The notes under the pieces were generated by a model, which saw nothing but the letters and a program-made list of their open reading frames with translations, searched no databases and was not told the origin of the DNA. A stretch of DNA of 64,000 nt, taken from contig CAJTVH010000003.1 of assembly GCA_910579745.1 (NCBI GenBank), positions 1-64,000 on the forward strand, read 5' to 3'. The DNA comes from an uncultured Clostridia bacterium. GTDB lineage: Bacteria > Bacillota > Clostridia > Lachnospirales > CAG-274. Of this stretch, positions 8,818 to 18,163 are shown in pieces. The stretch's first letter is position 1. Every line of letters starts with the position of its first letter. A program made the position numbers and the translations under genes.

Positions 8818-10008
8818 TTATTTATCGTTTACAGCGACAACGCCCGGGAGTTCTTTTCCCTCAAGAAACTCAAGAGAAGCACCTCCGCCTGTAGAAATAT
8901 GGCTCATTTTGTCACCGAAACCAAGGAGATTAACAGCCGCCGCGGAATCGCCCCCTCCAATAATAGTAGTAGCGTCTATTGAGGCTAAAGCTTTCGCCAC
9001 AGCTATAGTTCCTTTAGCGAAATTCTCAAACTCAAAAACCCCCATAGGTCCGTTCCAAACAACTGTTTTAGCGTCTTTTAAAGCGTCTGAGAATAACTCT
9101 CTTGTTTTCTCGCCAATATCAAATCCCTGCCAGTCGGCTTCCATTTTGTCGGAATCAACTGTTTTAAATTCCGTATCGTTTTTAAATTCCAAACCAACTA
9201 CCGTATCGATTGGTATGAGGAACTTCACGCCTTTTTCCTCAGCTTTTTTCATCATTTCTTTAGCGTACTCAACTTTGTCTTCCTCAAGAAGGGATTTTCC
9301 GACCTCATAGCCTTTCGCTTTCATAAAAGTATACGCCATACCGCCCCCGATAATCAAAGTATCTACTTTGTCAAGAAGATTATTGATAACGTTGATTTTA
9401 TCAGATACTTTAGCGCCTCCTAAAATAGCCACAAAAGGTCTTTCTGGACTATTAACGGCATTTCCGAGATAATTAATTTCTTTTTCCATAAGATAGCCGA
9501 CAGCAGATTCTTTAATATATTTTGTAACTCCCACAGTTGAGCAATGCGCTCTGTGAGAAGAACCGAAAGCGTCGTTTACGTAAACTTCAGCTAAAGAAGC
9601 GAGCTCCTCGCTGAAAGTATCAATGTTTTTTGTCTCTTCTTTTCTAAATCTTGTATTTTGAAGTAAAACAACATCTCCATCTTTCATTTCAGCGACAGCT
9701 TTTTTAGCGTTTTCCCCAACAACGGTATCATCAGCGGCAAAAACAACATCTTTACCGAGTTTTTCCGAAAGTCTTTTTGCCACAGGCTCAAGAGAAGCGC
9801 TTGGGGTAGGTTCCTTCGGTTTTCCAAGATGAGAGCAAAGAATAACTTTAGCGCCGTCGCCGATTAATTTTTTAATTGTTGGCAAAGCCGCTACAATTCT
9901 ATTCTCATCCGTAATAACACCCTCGTTAAGAGGAACGTTAAAATCGCATCTTACTAAAACCTTTTTGCCTTTAACCTGTAAATCATCAACTGTTTTTTTG
10001 TTTAACAT
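8818..10008 (-). CDS. pgk: Phosphoglycerate kinase
   Basis: The 396-residue enzyme transfers phosphate from 1,3-bisphosphoglycerate to ADP. The substrate-binding DFNVPL (residues 22-27), SHLGKP and GSSHRAHCS motifs lie in the N-terminal domain. LGGAKVSDKI, VWNGPMGVFE and TIIGGGDSAAAV lie in the nucleotide-binding C-terminal domain. Gene order pgk-tpiA-gpmI-eno is a common Firmicutes glycolytic cluster, but the usual first members (cggR and gap) are not upstream here. Confidence 0.98.
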   Translation of the reverse strand: MLNKKTVDDLQVKGKKVLVRCDFNVPLNEGVITDENRIVAALPTIKKLIGDGAKVILCSHLGKPKEPTPSASLEPVAKRLSEKLGKDVVFAADDTVVGENAKKAVAEMKDGDVVLLQNTRFRKEETKNIDTFSEELASLAEVYVNDAFGSSHRAHCSTVGVTKYIKESAVGYLMEKEINYLGNAVNSPERPFVAILGGAKVSDKINVINNLLDKVDTLIIGGGMAYTFMKAKGYEVGKSLLEEDKVEYAKEMMKKAEEKGVKFLIPIDTVVGLEFKNDTEFKTVDSDKMEADWQGFDIGEKTRELFSDALKDAKTVVWNGPMGVFEFENFAKGTIAVAKALASIDATTIIGGGDSAAAVNLLGFGDKMSHISTGGGASLEFLEGKELPGVVAVNDK

Positions 10009-10478
10009 AAAACTATTTTCTCCTTTCGGTATTTATTAAGAAATAAAAACATATTTATTTTTTATGTTTTTACTACTTAAAATATAAATTTTTTATAAAC
10101 AACTTATAAAATATGGGCACTTCCGAAAACTTATCACTATAGCAAAATAATAAAACATACATATCATGAAATTATTTTATTATTTATTTCAAGCTAAAAA
10201 TTCCGCGAATTTCCATAATCTCTAAAAACAAGCAACTTCTCAATTTTAAAAATCAATAATAAAATTAATCGTTTTAAGCCGCTTTCGCTTTTTATAATTT
10301 TAGCCATATATTTTCGTTTTCGGAGAAACCTTGTTAAAGGTTATAAACAGACAAACAATCCCTCCCGTTTATAATCTTAAATAACATTATCGGGTTTGTT
10401 TAATATTCCCATTAATATATTATAAAATAAAATTTTAACTTTGACAATATTATAACATTATCTTTTTTAAATTTTTTA
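10009..10478. other. Intergenic region upstream of pgk with a family-3 repeat
   Basis: There is no gene in these 470 bases. A hairpin with arms AAAAACATA/TATGTTTTT (10045-10071) lies in the pgk leader. A family-3 palindromic repeat occupies 10137-10219. The pgk promoter should lie here, but I see no convincing -35/-10 pair. Confidence 0.4.
10137..10219. repeat. Short palindromic repeat, family 3
   Basis: It begins TATAGCAAAATAATAAAA, contains an inverted AATTATTTTATTAT and ends in a GCTAAAAATTCCGCGAATTTCCATAAT-like tail. Related copies lie at 17649-17750, 41251-41353, 45791-45956 and 49026-49086. Confidence 0.55.
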
Positions 10479-12119
10479 TTATTTTCTTTTCATAACACTT
10501 TGGGCAACGTTTAACGCGTGGTCTGAAACTCTCTCTAAATTTGTCAATGTATCCAAAAACGCTACCCCCGTCGTGGTATCACACTCAAGCTTGGCGAGCC
10601 TCTCAATATGCCTCGCTCGAAATTCTTTTTCCATACAATCAACCTCGGCTTCTCCTTTTGCAACCTCCTCAGCTTTATCAATATCTCTGTTTTCAAGAGC
10701 TAAAATGGCGTTTTTGACACATTTGATTGACGCCTCGCATATTTCAGACATCTCTCTGCGTCCAACGTCAGAAAACCTAACCTTTTCCCTAATCATAAAC
10801 TGAGTGACCTCCGCTATGTTCTCACTATGGTCTCCAATTCTTTCAATATCGTTTACTGTATGAAAAAGAGAGGTAATCGTTTTCTTTTCCAACTCGTTTA
10901 TATTTGTGCTGCAAAGCTTAACCATGTACTGAGTAATAGCTTTTTGCAGCTTGTCTATATTTTTTTCCCGTTTAAAAATCTTTTCCACCTTTTCCTCGTC
11001 TTTGGTCATAAGAAAATCGATTGAGAGCTTAAAATTGTCATAAGCCATGTACCCCATTCTGACAATTTCCTTTAAACAGTTTTGAATAGCGAATACAGGC
11101 GTTTCCATAATACGGTCGTCAAGATGAATTAATTCTGACTCATCCTCAGCGGCTTTTCCTCTAAGCGCGATCTTCTCGGCGATTTTAACAAGAATACCGC
11201 TGAAAGGATACATCATTACCGTATTGGCGATATTAAAACTTGTATGAGCGATACTTATCTCAAGAAGATTTATCGAATGCGTCCCTATATCAGGTCTTAT
11301 AAACTCAAAGAAAATATAAGCGAGAAGGCTGAAAAACACGCTTCCTATAACATTAAACAATAAATGTATATAAGCGGCGCCTTTAGCGTTTTTAGACGCT
11401 CCCACACTTGACAGCATCGCTGTTACACAAGTTCCTATATTTTGTCCCATTATAATATAAATAGCTGAATTCCATGTAACTATTCCAGAAAAAGCGAGCG
11501 ACTGCAAAATACCAACAGAAGCCGAGCTACTCTGAATAATCGCCGTAACGACAGTACCCACAAGAACCCCCAAAATAGGATTCTCGCCAAGCTCCCTAAA
11601 AGCGTCTTTAAATAACTGTGACTGACTCAAAGGTCCAAGACCGCTCGTCATCATTTTTATACCAATAAAAAGAATACCAAATCCTACAATAATCTCGCCT
11701 ATTTGTTTTATAGTGTTCTTTTTGGAAAAAATAAGCATCATGGCGCCTACAGCCACAGCGATAGGCGCTAAAGTTTCCGGCTTCAAATATTCCGCCCACT
11801 CAGCGCTTGAAACAAGCCAGCTTGTAGCTGTGGTACCGATATTAGCTCCCATAATAATTCCTACAGATTGACTTAGCGTCATAAGGCTGGCGTTTACAAA
11901 TCCCACAACCATAACCGTGGTCGCTGAGCTGCTTTGAATAATCGCCGTAACGAAAGCTCCTATAAGAACCCCTAAAAATTTATTTTTAGTAAGCATTTCC
12001 AAAAGCTTCTTCATTTTGTTGCCCGCCGACTTTTGTAAGCCGGACGCCATAATATTCATTCCGTAAAGAAATAAACCAAGTCCTCCAGCGAACGCTACAA
12101 CTATACTAAAATAGTCCAT
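10479..12119 (-). CDS. Na/Pi cotransporter family protein with C-terminal PhoU-like domain
   Basis: The 546-residue membrane protein has two inverted halves. Each contains the QSSSA signature of the type II Na/phosphate cotransporter (SLC34-like) family: QSSSATTVMVVG near residue 62 and QSSSASVGILQS near residue 196. About eight to nine hydrophobic segments fill residues 1-320. The C-terminal 200 residues are soluble, helical and PhoU-like (LFHTVNDIERIGDHSENIAE and NLERVSDHALNVAQ). It probably imports phosphate with sodium, with the PhoU-like part as a regulatory domain. It appears monocistronic. Confidence 0.92.
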   Translation of the reverse strand: MDYFSIVVAFAGGLGLFLYGMNIMASGLQKSAGNKMKKLLEMLTKNKFLGVLIGAFVTAIIQSSSATTVMVVGFVNASLMTLSQSVGIIMGANIGTTATSWLVSSAEWAEYLKPETLAPIAVAVGAMMLIFSKKNTIKQIGEIIVGFGILFIGIKMMTSGLGPLSQSQLFKDAFRELGENPILGVLVGTVVTAIIQSSSASVGILQSLAFSGIVTWNSAIYIIMGQNIGTCVTAMLSSVGASKNAKGAAYIHLLFNVIGSVFFSLLAYIFFEFIRPDIGTHSINLLEISIAHTSFNIANTVMMYPFSGILVKIAEKIALRGKAAEDESELIHLDDRIMETPVFAIQNCLKEIVRMGYMAYDNFKLSIDFLMTKDEEKVEKIFKREKNIDKLQKAITQYMVKLCSTNINELEKKTITSLFHTVNDIERIGDHSENIAEVTQFMIREKVRFSDVGRREMSEICEASIKCVKNAILALENRDIDKAEEVAKGEAEVDCMEKEFRARHIERLAKLECDTTTGVAFLDTLTNLERVSDHALNVAQSVMKRK

Positions 12120-12800
12120 TTTTCATCCTCCCCGCCATTGCGGCTGTTATATTCATTTTAAGATTATAGAGAAAAAAAGGGGTAATTTTTTCAAAAGAAA
12201 ATAACTTTTGTTTACAGAACATTTCAAAACTTATCATAGGTTTTAAAAACTTCACAGACTTTTAATCAGAGCGAGCATAAAAACTACGTAATAGAGTTAA
12301 AACCACAAAAATAACCTGAGATAACCTCGAATTATCACATTATTTTCCGGTTCCCCGCTCTGACAAATCTATTCAATCAGCATATTTTAAAACATTTCTC
12401 AAATATACCAAAGAGCTTATATAAAACCACGCCATAATCGTTAAAATAATTTGATTAATAATTTTTTTCAAATATAAGTCTTCTTTAAATAATCAACAAA
12501 AAAATTTATAAAAAAACTATATAGCTTAATTTTAACAACTGTTTGCATAATTTTTAATGTTTTAAGTTTTAAAAAAGTTCTTACGCAAAAACTTGCGTAC
12601 CTTTGAAAAATAAAATTTTAATTTCAAGAAATCGCCGATTAGCCGATTAATTGTATGAAATAGCATTAATAAACTTTTTCCAATATATTTTCGATTATCC
12701 GGCTCTTATGGATTATTTTTCTCGAAAACCTATATAAATAATTTCGAGAAAGAAAAAAATTTTTAATTAAAACCGTAAAAAATTAATATTAAACATCGTT

Positions 12801-12910
12801 TACAGCAATTCTAATATAGAGTGAGTAAAAAATTTATTTCACTCAAAATTCTCAAAGCGCCTCGTGACTCTTCCCGCGCTTTTAAGGTTATTTTAAATTG
12901 AATTGCCGTA
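12801..12910. repeat. MITE-like repeat, family 4
   Basis: The 110-base element has ends TACAGCAATTCTAATATAGA and AAATTGAATTGCCGTA that are inverted repeats of each other. A second copy with the same ends and a different core lies at 15649-15788. Confidence 0.6.
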
Positions 12911-13150
12911 ATATGTAAATAAAAATTTATATAAAAGTCCAAACGAATAAACTTTTATTGATATTTTAAACGGTATAAAATAAACGGCGTTTCTATAATC
13001 TTATTTTAACATATCCCAAACATTAAAAGCAAGTCTTATGGTAATAATATGTAAAAAAAAATAGTTTTTAAAATATTAATGGCATATCGTCTCATTTTTA
13101 TGCTATAATATATAAAACGTTATTCTAATTTCCAAGTGATAAACTTTGTG

Positions 13151-13289
13151 TATAGTCAATGAACTTAAAAACAAACAAGTTCGGAGGCTTAAAATTATTT
13201 TTCACTATGGCTATACCTTCCATTCCACACCTTGCGAAAATAATTTTCATCTCGCCTCCTTTTGCTTATTTTCAAGTTTATTGACTATA
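13151..13289. repeat. MITE-like repeat, family 1
   Basis: The 139-base element begins TATAGTCAATGAACTTAAAAAC and ends GTTTATTGACTATA in inverted orientation. Both sides of the core share AAAATTATTTT and GCGAAAATAATTTT blocks with the full copies at 2750 and 39402. Confidence 0.75.
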
Positions 13290-13437
13290 AAATATATTTT
13301 CATAAACTAATCTCAAATATAAAGTTAAAATAATAAATTTAAAGTCTATCCAAAAACTATATATAAAAGAGTTTAAAATATATACGCTATCTTTAAATTA
13401 TAAATTACTCAAAACTATTTTACTTGAAATTTTTAAA

Positions 13438-13465
13438 TTGTCTTACATTTTTTTAAATATATATT
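13438..13465 (+). promoter_or_regulatory. Possible promoter of the PHP phosphatase gene
   Basis: TTGTCT (13438-13443) and TATATT (13460-13465) are separated by 16 bases, about 30 bases before the start codon. The -35 matches four of six consensus positions; the flanks are AT-rich, so chance is possible. Confidence 0.35.
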
Positions 13466-13496
13466 AGTATTATAAAAAACAGAAGGAGAAAATAAC

Positions 13497-14288
13497 ATGT
13501 TTAAAATCGACTACCATATTCATACAAATTATTCTTCCGACAGCGACGCTGATATGGAAGATATGATACTTTCCGCTATTTCAAAAAACATAGATGAGAT
13601 AGCTATAACAGACCACGTAGACTATCACGAAAAATATGATCCCCCTCATTACGATGATTTAATAAATAAATTTAATATACTAAAGGAAAAATACAAAACT
13701 AAAATAAATATGGTATTGGGTGTTGAAATAGGGCTTGAAAATTTAATAGCGGCTACAATAAATAGTTTTATAACCTCTTATGACTTCGATTTTATAATAG
13801 GTTCATCCCATGGAGTTTGTAAAAAAGACCTTTACTTTGATAATTTTTTTGATGGAATGAACAAAAAAACCGCTTATGAATTATATTTTACCGAAATGCT
13901 AAAAAATATTAATACAATCGATAAATTTTGTGTGTACGGTCATATTGATTTTATAAGCCGTTATGGAATATATAAAGATAATTCACTAAAATATCGTGAT
14001 TACAGCGATTTAATAGATGAGGTTTTAAAAACTCTTATAAATAAAAACAAAGGAATAGAAATAAACACCTCCGGTTACAGATATAAATTAAATCAGACAT
14101 ACCCTCAATACGATATACTAAAACGCTATAAAGAATTAGGAGGGGAAATAATAACTATCGGTTCCGACGCTCATACTCCCGACTATGTAGGCGATCATTT
14201 TGAGGTGGCGTATGAAATGCTCGTAAAATCAGGGTTTAAATACATTACTCGGTTTAAAAATTTAAAACCAAGTTTCACAGCCATATAA
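13497..14288 (+). CDS. PHP domain histidinol-phosphatase (HisJ type)
   Basis: The 263-residue protein has the PHP metal-binding pattern: HIHTNYSSDSD (residues 7-17), TDHVDYH (near 38-44), GVEIG, GSSHGV, YGHIDFISRYG (near 163) and SDAHTPDYVG near the C-terminus. This matches the HisK/HisJ branch of histidinol-phosphate phosphatases, which catalyse the penultimate step of histidine synthesis. No other his genes are nearby, so another phosphomonoester substrate is possible. AGAAGGAG lies before the ATG. It is one of few plus-strand genes and is followed by a strong terminator. Confidence 0.85.
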   Translation: MFKIDYHIHTNYSSDSDADMEDMILSAISKNIDEIAITDHVDYHEKYDPPHYDDLINKFNILKEKYKTKINMVLGVEIGLENLIAATINSFITSYDFDFIIGSSHGVCKKDLYFDNFFDGMNKKTAYELYFTEMLKNINTIDKFCVYGHIDFISRYGIYKDNSLKYRDYSDLIDEVLKTLINKNKGIEINTSGYRYKLNQTYPQYDILKRYKELGGEIITIGSDAHTPDYVGDHFEVAYEMLVKSGFKYITRFKNLKPSFTAI

Positions 14289-14310
14289 ACGACAAATCAA
14301 AAACGGTTTG

Positions 14311-14397
14311 TATTTTTATTTCATAAAAATACTCATAACCTATAGCGCTTTACAACACCTTTATGTTTAGTGTGAGCTTACGCTCCCGCTTAAAAAA
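14311..14397. repeat. Interspersed repeat, family 5
   Basis: Consensus TATTTTTATTTCATAAAAATAC, then an ACCTACAGCGTTTTACA block, then GTGTGAGCTTACGCT. It also occurs at 15934-16014, 16461-16532 and 39139-39220. It has no strong terminal inverted repeat and lies just downstream of genes or other repeats. Confidence 0.55.
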
Positions 14398-14523
14398 CGG
14401 CCGACTTATTTAGTCGCTTACAGCTTATTTCTTTAATATTGAACTCATTTTATTGTTTCGCTATAATAAATAAAAATCTTAATTTCCTTTCGTCAGCTCT
14501 GTGTATATATTAAATAAATTTAA

Positions 14524-14571
14524 AGAAAGCGATATTACGAAACAACTTTTGTAATATCGCTTTCTGTTTTT
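14524..14571 (+). terminator. Strong (possibly bidirectional) terminator after the PHP gene
   Basis: A perfect 15-bp inverted repeat, AGAAAGCGATATTAC and its complement, is separated by a 12-base loop and followed on the plus strand by GTTTTT. It is 236 bases past the PHP stop codon. Confidence 0.75.
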
Positions 14572-14802
14572 ATGTATAAGCAAAACTTACCATTTATTTA
14601 AAAAACCCCACTTATTCAATAAAAAGTTACTGTATAAAAACCAATAAAATCATCTTTTGATTAATTATTGATTATATGGAAGTAACTTATACTTTATATT
14701 TTTTTAAAGATATTGTAATATATACGCATAGACAGAAACATTTTAGAAACATTTTTATAACACTGTTTCTGTAAAAATAAATTTTTGAAAGGACTGTTTA
14801 TT

Positions 14803-15561
14803 ATGAAAAAGTTTTTAACTATATTTTGTTCTGTTTTGGCGTTATCTTCAACAAGCGTATATGCGCGTACGCTTAACCCAGCCCCTATAAATTTAAAAAA
14901 TAAAACTTCTATTAACTTAAACATACCATCTCAAAATCAAAAATATAACTGCGCTAATTTAAAAAAACGCTGTACTTGTAAAAATAACACTACTTCATGT
15001 ACAACAACAACCGCAACGACTACCCAAATTACTACAAAACCATCGGCTAAGCCCACTACAGAGGCTACAACGGAAACAACTACCCAAACTATCTCAAAGC
15101 CGACTACCGAAACAGTTACAAAACCATCAATAAAACCGCCTGCCGAGACAACAACCTCAACAACTGTAAATAACAACGCTCAAGCAAATATGGCGCAAGA
15201 GGTTCTTAAACTCGTAAACGCCGAGAGAGCTAAACAAAAACTTCCGCCATTAAAATTAAACACAGCTTTATCAAATGTCGCTCAATTAAAATCAGAGGAT
15301 ATGAAGAATAAAAATTATTTCGACCACACATCGCCTACATACGGCTCACCTTTTAATATGATGAAACAATTCGGCATAAATTATAAATATGCCGGAGAAA
15401 ACATAGCGAAAGGTCAAAAAACAGCGGCTGACGTTGTAACAGCGTGGATGAATTCCGAAGGCCATAGAGCGAACATATTAAATAAAAACTTTACAGACAT
15501 GGGCTTAGGTTATGTAAAATCAGGAAGTACTACTTATTGGACTCAAATGTTTATCCAATAA
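14803..15561 (+). CDS. Secreted CAP-domain (SCP/PR1-like) protein with Thr-rich linker
   Basis: Start chosen at ATG 14803, after AAAGGA; the upstream TTG frame is not supported. The product has 252 residues. MKKFLTIFCSVLALSSTSVYA is a signal peptide with likely cleavage before RTLNP. Residues about 45-125 are a low-complexity Thr/Lys/Pro linker with repeats such as TTEATTETTT and KPTTETVTKP, preceded by a short Cys-containing segment. The C-terminal 120 residues form a CAP domain with YFDHTSPTYGSP, YAGENIA and SEGHRANIL, which hold the conserved His/Glu pairs. Bacterial homologues are extracellular and often linked to sporulation or the cell surface (YkwD type). Its substrate or ligand is unknown. 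Confidence 0.88.
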   Translation: MKKFLTIFCSVLALSSTSVYARTLNPAPINLKNKTSINLNIPSQNQKYNCANLKKRCTCKNNTTSCTTTTATTTQITTKPSAKPTTEATTETTTQTISKPTTETVTKPSIKPPAETTTSTTVNNNAQANMAQEVLKLVNAERAKQKLPPLKLNTALSNVAQLKSEDMKNKNYFDHTSPTYGSPFNMMKQFGINYKYAGENIAKGQKTAADVVTAWMNSEGHRANILNKNFTDMGLGYVKSGSTTYWTQMFIQ

Positions 15562-15640
15562 ATTTCCTTTCATGCCCCATACATAATAAAAAGGAAATTC
15601 ACTCTTTAAGGTTATTCCCTTTCATATGGGGCATTTGCTT
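15561..15640 (+). terminator. Structured 3' region of the CAP gene with two mutually exclusive hairpins
   Basis: Arms AATTTCCTTT (15561-15570) and AAAGGAAATT (15590-15599) form one hairpin. Arms ATGCCCCATA (15572-15581) and TATGGGGCAT (15625-15634) form another, followed by TTGCTTTT. The second's left arm lies in the loop of the first, so they interlock as a pseudoknot or exclude each other. It starts immediately at the stop codon and most simply acts as a terminator. Confidence 0.6.
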
Positions 15641-15648
15641 TTATAAAC

Positions 15649-15788
15649 CACGGCAATTCTAAAATAAGGATAATTTCAAAAAAATAGTTTATACACGCGA
15701 ATCTTCAAAAGCGTAAAGAAAATCATAGAATGATTTGAAAAATTTCGAGTAGAACAATTTTTTCCTCAATCTATATTGGAATTGCTAT
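15649..15788. repeat. MITE-like repeat, family 4
   Basis: Ends CACGGCAATTCTAAAATA and TATATTGGAATTGCTATA are inverted repeats, matching the ends of 12801-12910. The 140-base core is AT-rich and not shared. Confidence 0.6.
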
Positions 15789-15817
15789 AATTTCTTTTTC
15801 TCTCCTTAATAAAATAG

Positions 15818-15839
15818 GGCTGTCTTAGGACAGCCTTTT
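15818..15839 (+). terminator. Small terminator-like hairpin
   Basis: GGCTGTC-TTAG-GACAGCC is followed by TTTT on the plus strand. It is about 260 bases downstream of the CAP gene and may be a second terminator for that transcript or a remnant. Confidence 0.55.
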
Positions 15840-15933
15840 GGAGCGTTCGGAAAATCTTCCAAAAACCGTTTAAATTCGACATTTCTCTAAAAATTTAAAT
15901 ACCAGCTGATTTAATGACAGTCAAATATTACTC

Positions 15934-16014
15934 GTATTTTTATTTCATAAAACACTCCAAATCTACAGGGTTTTACAATACTTTTATATTCAGTGTAAGT
16001 TCACTTTCCCACTT
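15934..16014. repeat. Interspersed repeat, family 5
   Basis: It shares TATTTTTATTTCATAAAA, the CTACAGGGTTTTACAATACTT block and a GTGTAAGTTCAC end with the copy at 14311. It ends exactly where a family-2 element begins. Confidence 0.5.
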
Positions 16015-16017
16015 AGA

Positions 16018-16175
16018 GAGTATCTGAAAACTAAAATACGCGTGAAAAATTATAAAAAATAAAACGAAACAGAAAGGCTTTTCTGTTTAATTGAACCGTT
16101 TTCGTTTATTTTTTAATAATTTTTTGGATATTTCTCCTATATAACTGATAGCTTATGATGGTTTTCAGATACTCC
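16018..16175. repeat. MITE-like palindromic repeat, family 2 (full copy)
   Basis: The 158-base element has terminal inverted repeats GTATCTGAAAAC/GTTTTCAGATAC and an internal hairpin around ACAGAAAGGCTTTTCTGT. It is about 95 percent identical by eye to 49092-49251 and to the reverse complement of 43949-44106. Confidence 0.88.
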
Positions 16176-16460
16176 CTAGTATAAAAATAAGCGCCCCGCT
16201 TAAAAATCGCTGACGCTTCCTAATTGTTTAAATATAATTTTTTAATTAATCATCGTTTTCCCAAATTTATTTATATCTTAATACTTACCCAAAATATGTC
16301 TTAAAAACAAAATATAACTGAGAATTTATAAAAAGTAAAATATTTTTTCACATTTTAACTCAGTTATACACATAAAATGTTTTTTAAATATTATAATTAA
16401 ATTTATATAGAACTTAAACGCGTCTAAGATTATATGATAATCGCTTAAAAACTATTTTCA

Positions 16461-16532
16461 TATTTTTGTTTCATAAAAATACCACACGCCTACAGCGTTT
16501 TACAGCGCTTTTATATTCGGCGTGAGCTCACA
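16461..16532. repeat. Interspersed repeat, family 5
   Basis: It carries TATTTTTGTTTCATAAAAATAC, CTACAGCGTTTTACAGCGCTT and GGCGTGAGCTCAC, as in the other family-5 copies. It lies 134 bases upstream of the choloylglycine hydrolase gene. Confidence 0.5.
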
Positions 16533-16665
16533 TAGCTAATCGCGATAATACAAAATAGGAAATATTATTTTTAATATTTTACGTGTTTAAAATCATAAAA
16601 TTTTTTTAAAAGTCTATATTATTATAAATTTTAGAATAAAATAAGTTTTATTAAGGAGGAATTTT

Positions 16666-17640
16666 ATGTGTACGGCAATAACCTATAAAACAAAAAGTTT
16701 TTATATAGGTAGAACCCTTGATTATGATTTTTCTTATAAAGAAGAAATAACAATAACACCCCGAAACTACCCATTTCATTTTCGAGAAATGGGAACCGTA
16801 GAAAAACATTACGCTATGATTGGTATAGCTCATATTGAAAACGATTATCCCCTGTACTACGACGCTATTAATGAAAGAGGACTTGGTATGATCGGCTTAA
16901 ACTTCGTTGGCAACGCTGAATATAAATTTGAGGATAAAAATAAAGATAATATAGCGCCATTTGAGTTTATCCCCTGGATTTTGAGTCAATGTTCCTCCGT
17001 AGAGGAAGCGAAATATATACTCAAAAGAATCAATATAACAAAAATACGTTTTAATGACAATCTTCCCATAGCTGAGCTTCATTGGCTTATTGCCGACAAA
17101 AATGAGGCAATCACGGTTGAGGCCGTTAAAGACGGGGTTAAAATATACAATAATCCGGCTGGAGCGCTGACTAATAACCCTCCCTTTAACGAGCAAATGT
17201 TCCAATTAAACAACTATATGAACTTATCCGCAAAAGCTCCTCAAAACAACTTCTGCAAAAAACTCCCTCTTAAAACATACAGCCAAGGTATGGGCGCTTT
17301 AGGGCTTCCCGGCGACTTATCGTCAGAATCACGCTTCGCCAGAGTTGTCTTTACAAAAATGAATTCTGTTTCAGGAGATTCGGAAGCGGAAAGCGTCGGC
17401 CAATTTTTTCATATCCTCGGCACTGTAAATCAGACTAAGGGGTGTTGCGACACAGGAAATGAAAACTATGAAATCACTATATATACCTCTTGCTGTAACG
17501 CCGATAAATGTATTTATTACTACACAACCTATGAAAATCATCAAATTACGTCAGTTGATATGTACAAAGAAAATATAAATGGTTCATCACTTATATGTTA
17601 TCCTTTAATTTCCGAGGAACAAATTAAAAACCAAAACTAA
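16666..17640 (+). CDS. Choloylglycine hydrolase family protein (bile salt hydrolase / penicillin V acylase)
   Basis: The 324-residue Ntn-hydrolase starts MCTAI, so Cys2 becomes the N-terminal nucleophile after Met removal. Other conserved active-site residues are visible: Arg16, Asp19, Asn79, Asn170 (in LTNNPPF) and Arg223 (in LSSESRFAR, after GLPGD). The spacing fits bile salt hydrolases, which deconjugate glycine- or taurine-linked bile acids in gut bacteria. Penicillin V acylase activity cannot be excluded. There is no signal peptide, so it acts in the cytoplasm. AAGGAGG precedes the ATG. It stands alone between repeats. Confidence 0.88.
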   Translation: MCTAITYKTKSFYIGRTLDYDFSYKEEITITPRNYPFHFREMGTVEKHYAMIGIAHIENDYPLYYDAINERGLGMIGLNFVGNAEYKFEDKNKDNIAPFEFIPWILSQCSSVEEAKYILKRINITKIRFNDNLPIAELHWLIADKNEAITVEAVKDGVKIYNNPAGALTNNPPFNEQMFQLNNYMNLSAKAPQNNFCKKLPLKTYSQGMGALGLPGDLSSESRFARVVFTKMNSVSGDSEAESVGQFFHILGTVNQTKGCCDTGNENYEITIYTSCCNADKCIYYYTTYENHQITSVDMYKENINGSSLICYPLISEEQIKNQN

Positions 17641-17648
17641 TATCAATA

Positions 17649-17750
17649 TTATAGCGAAGCAAAAAAAATAAACGCGCAAATTTTAATAAAATCTTTATAC
17701 TAAGGAATCCTTTTATTGGTTTGAACTGAAAATTTTTTTCAATTACTATA
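17649..17750. repeat. Short repeat, family 3 (degenerate)
   Basis: It starts TATAGCGAAGCAAAAAAAATAAA, shares AAATTTTAATAAA with 45855-45956 and ends near ATTACTATAAAT. Similarity to the family is partial. Confidence 0.4.
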
Positions 17751-17836
17751 AATCTATAAAGCTATAAACATACCACAAAATAGTTTTTTTATTTTCATAA
17801 TTGCTGTTTTAATTCCATATTTTATAAATGAGATTA

Positions 17837-17990
17837 GGGCGTATCTGAAAACTCATTCGGTTATATAAAATACTTAAATTCGCCATAACTTTATCACGAA
17901 AAACTTGAGATAAGCTTCGATTATACCTGCGTTTTCCATTCCTGACTCTAACAAATTTGTTTACCTTAAAACAGTTTTCAGATACACCCT
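17837..17990. repeat. MITE-like repeat, family 2 (divergent core)
   Basis: The ends GGGCGTATCTGAAAACT and AGTTTTCAGATACACCCT are inverted repeats identical in type to family 2. The core is different and GC-richer, resembling about 12200-12390. Confidence 0.7.
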
Positions 17991-18047
17991 ATTATAAATA
18001 TTAGGCCTGTATAATAAATTTTAACACCAATCTCATTTATAAATTCT

Positions 18048-18114
18048 TATAGTCTATAAACTAAAAAACAAAATATTCTCATCGCTTAACTTATTTTTTA
18101 ATTTATCAACTATA
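18048..18114. repeat. MITE-like repeat, family 1 (short copy)
   Basis: It starts TATAGTCTATAAACTAAAAAAC and ends TAATTTATCAACTATA, the inverted ends of family 1 with almost no core. It lies 50 bases beyond the stop of the transglutaminase-like gene. Confidence 0.5.
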
Positions 18115-18163
18115 ATTGTCCAAAAAATATTTAAAGTGCTGAAAACAAAAATAATATTTTAAA

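Larger units (their letters stand above)
12120..13496. other. 1.4-kb noncoding, repeat-rich region
   Basis: I see no gene. Contents: a degenerate stretch (about 12200-12390) resembling the 17837-17990 family-2 element over GAGATAA..CGA.TTAT and CTCTGACAAAT; perfect hairpin TACGCAA/TTGCGTA (12582-12599); hairpin TTTCTCGAAA/TTTCGAGAAA (12718-12751); a family-4 repeat (12801-12910); and a family-1 repeat (13151-13289). The remainder is AT-rich sequence. Confidence 0.6.
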
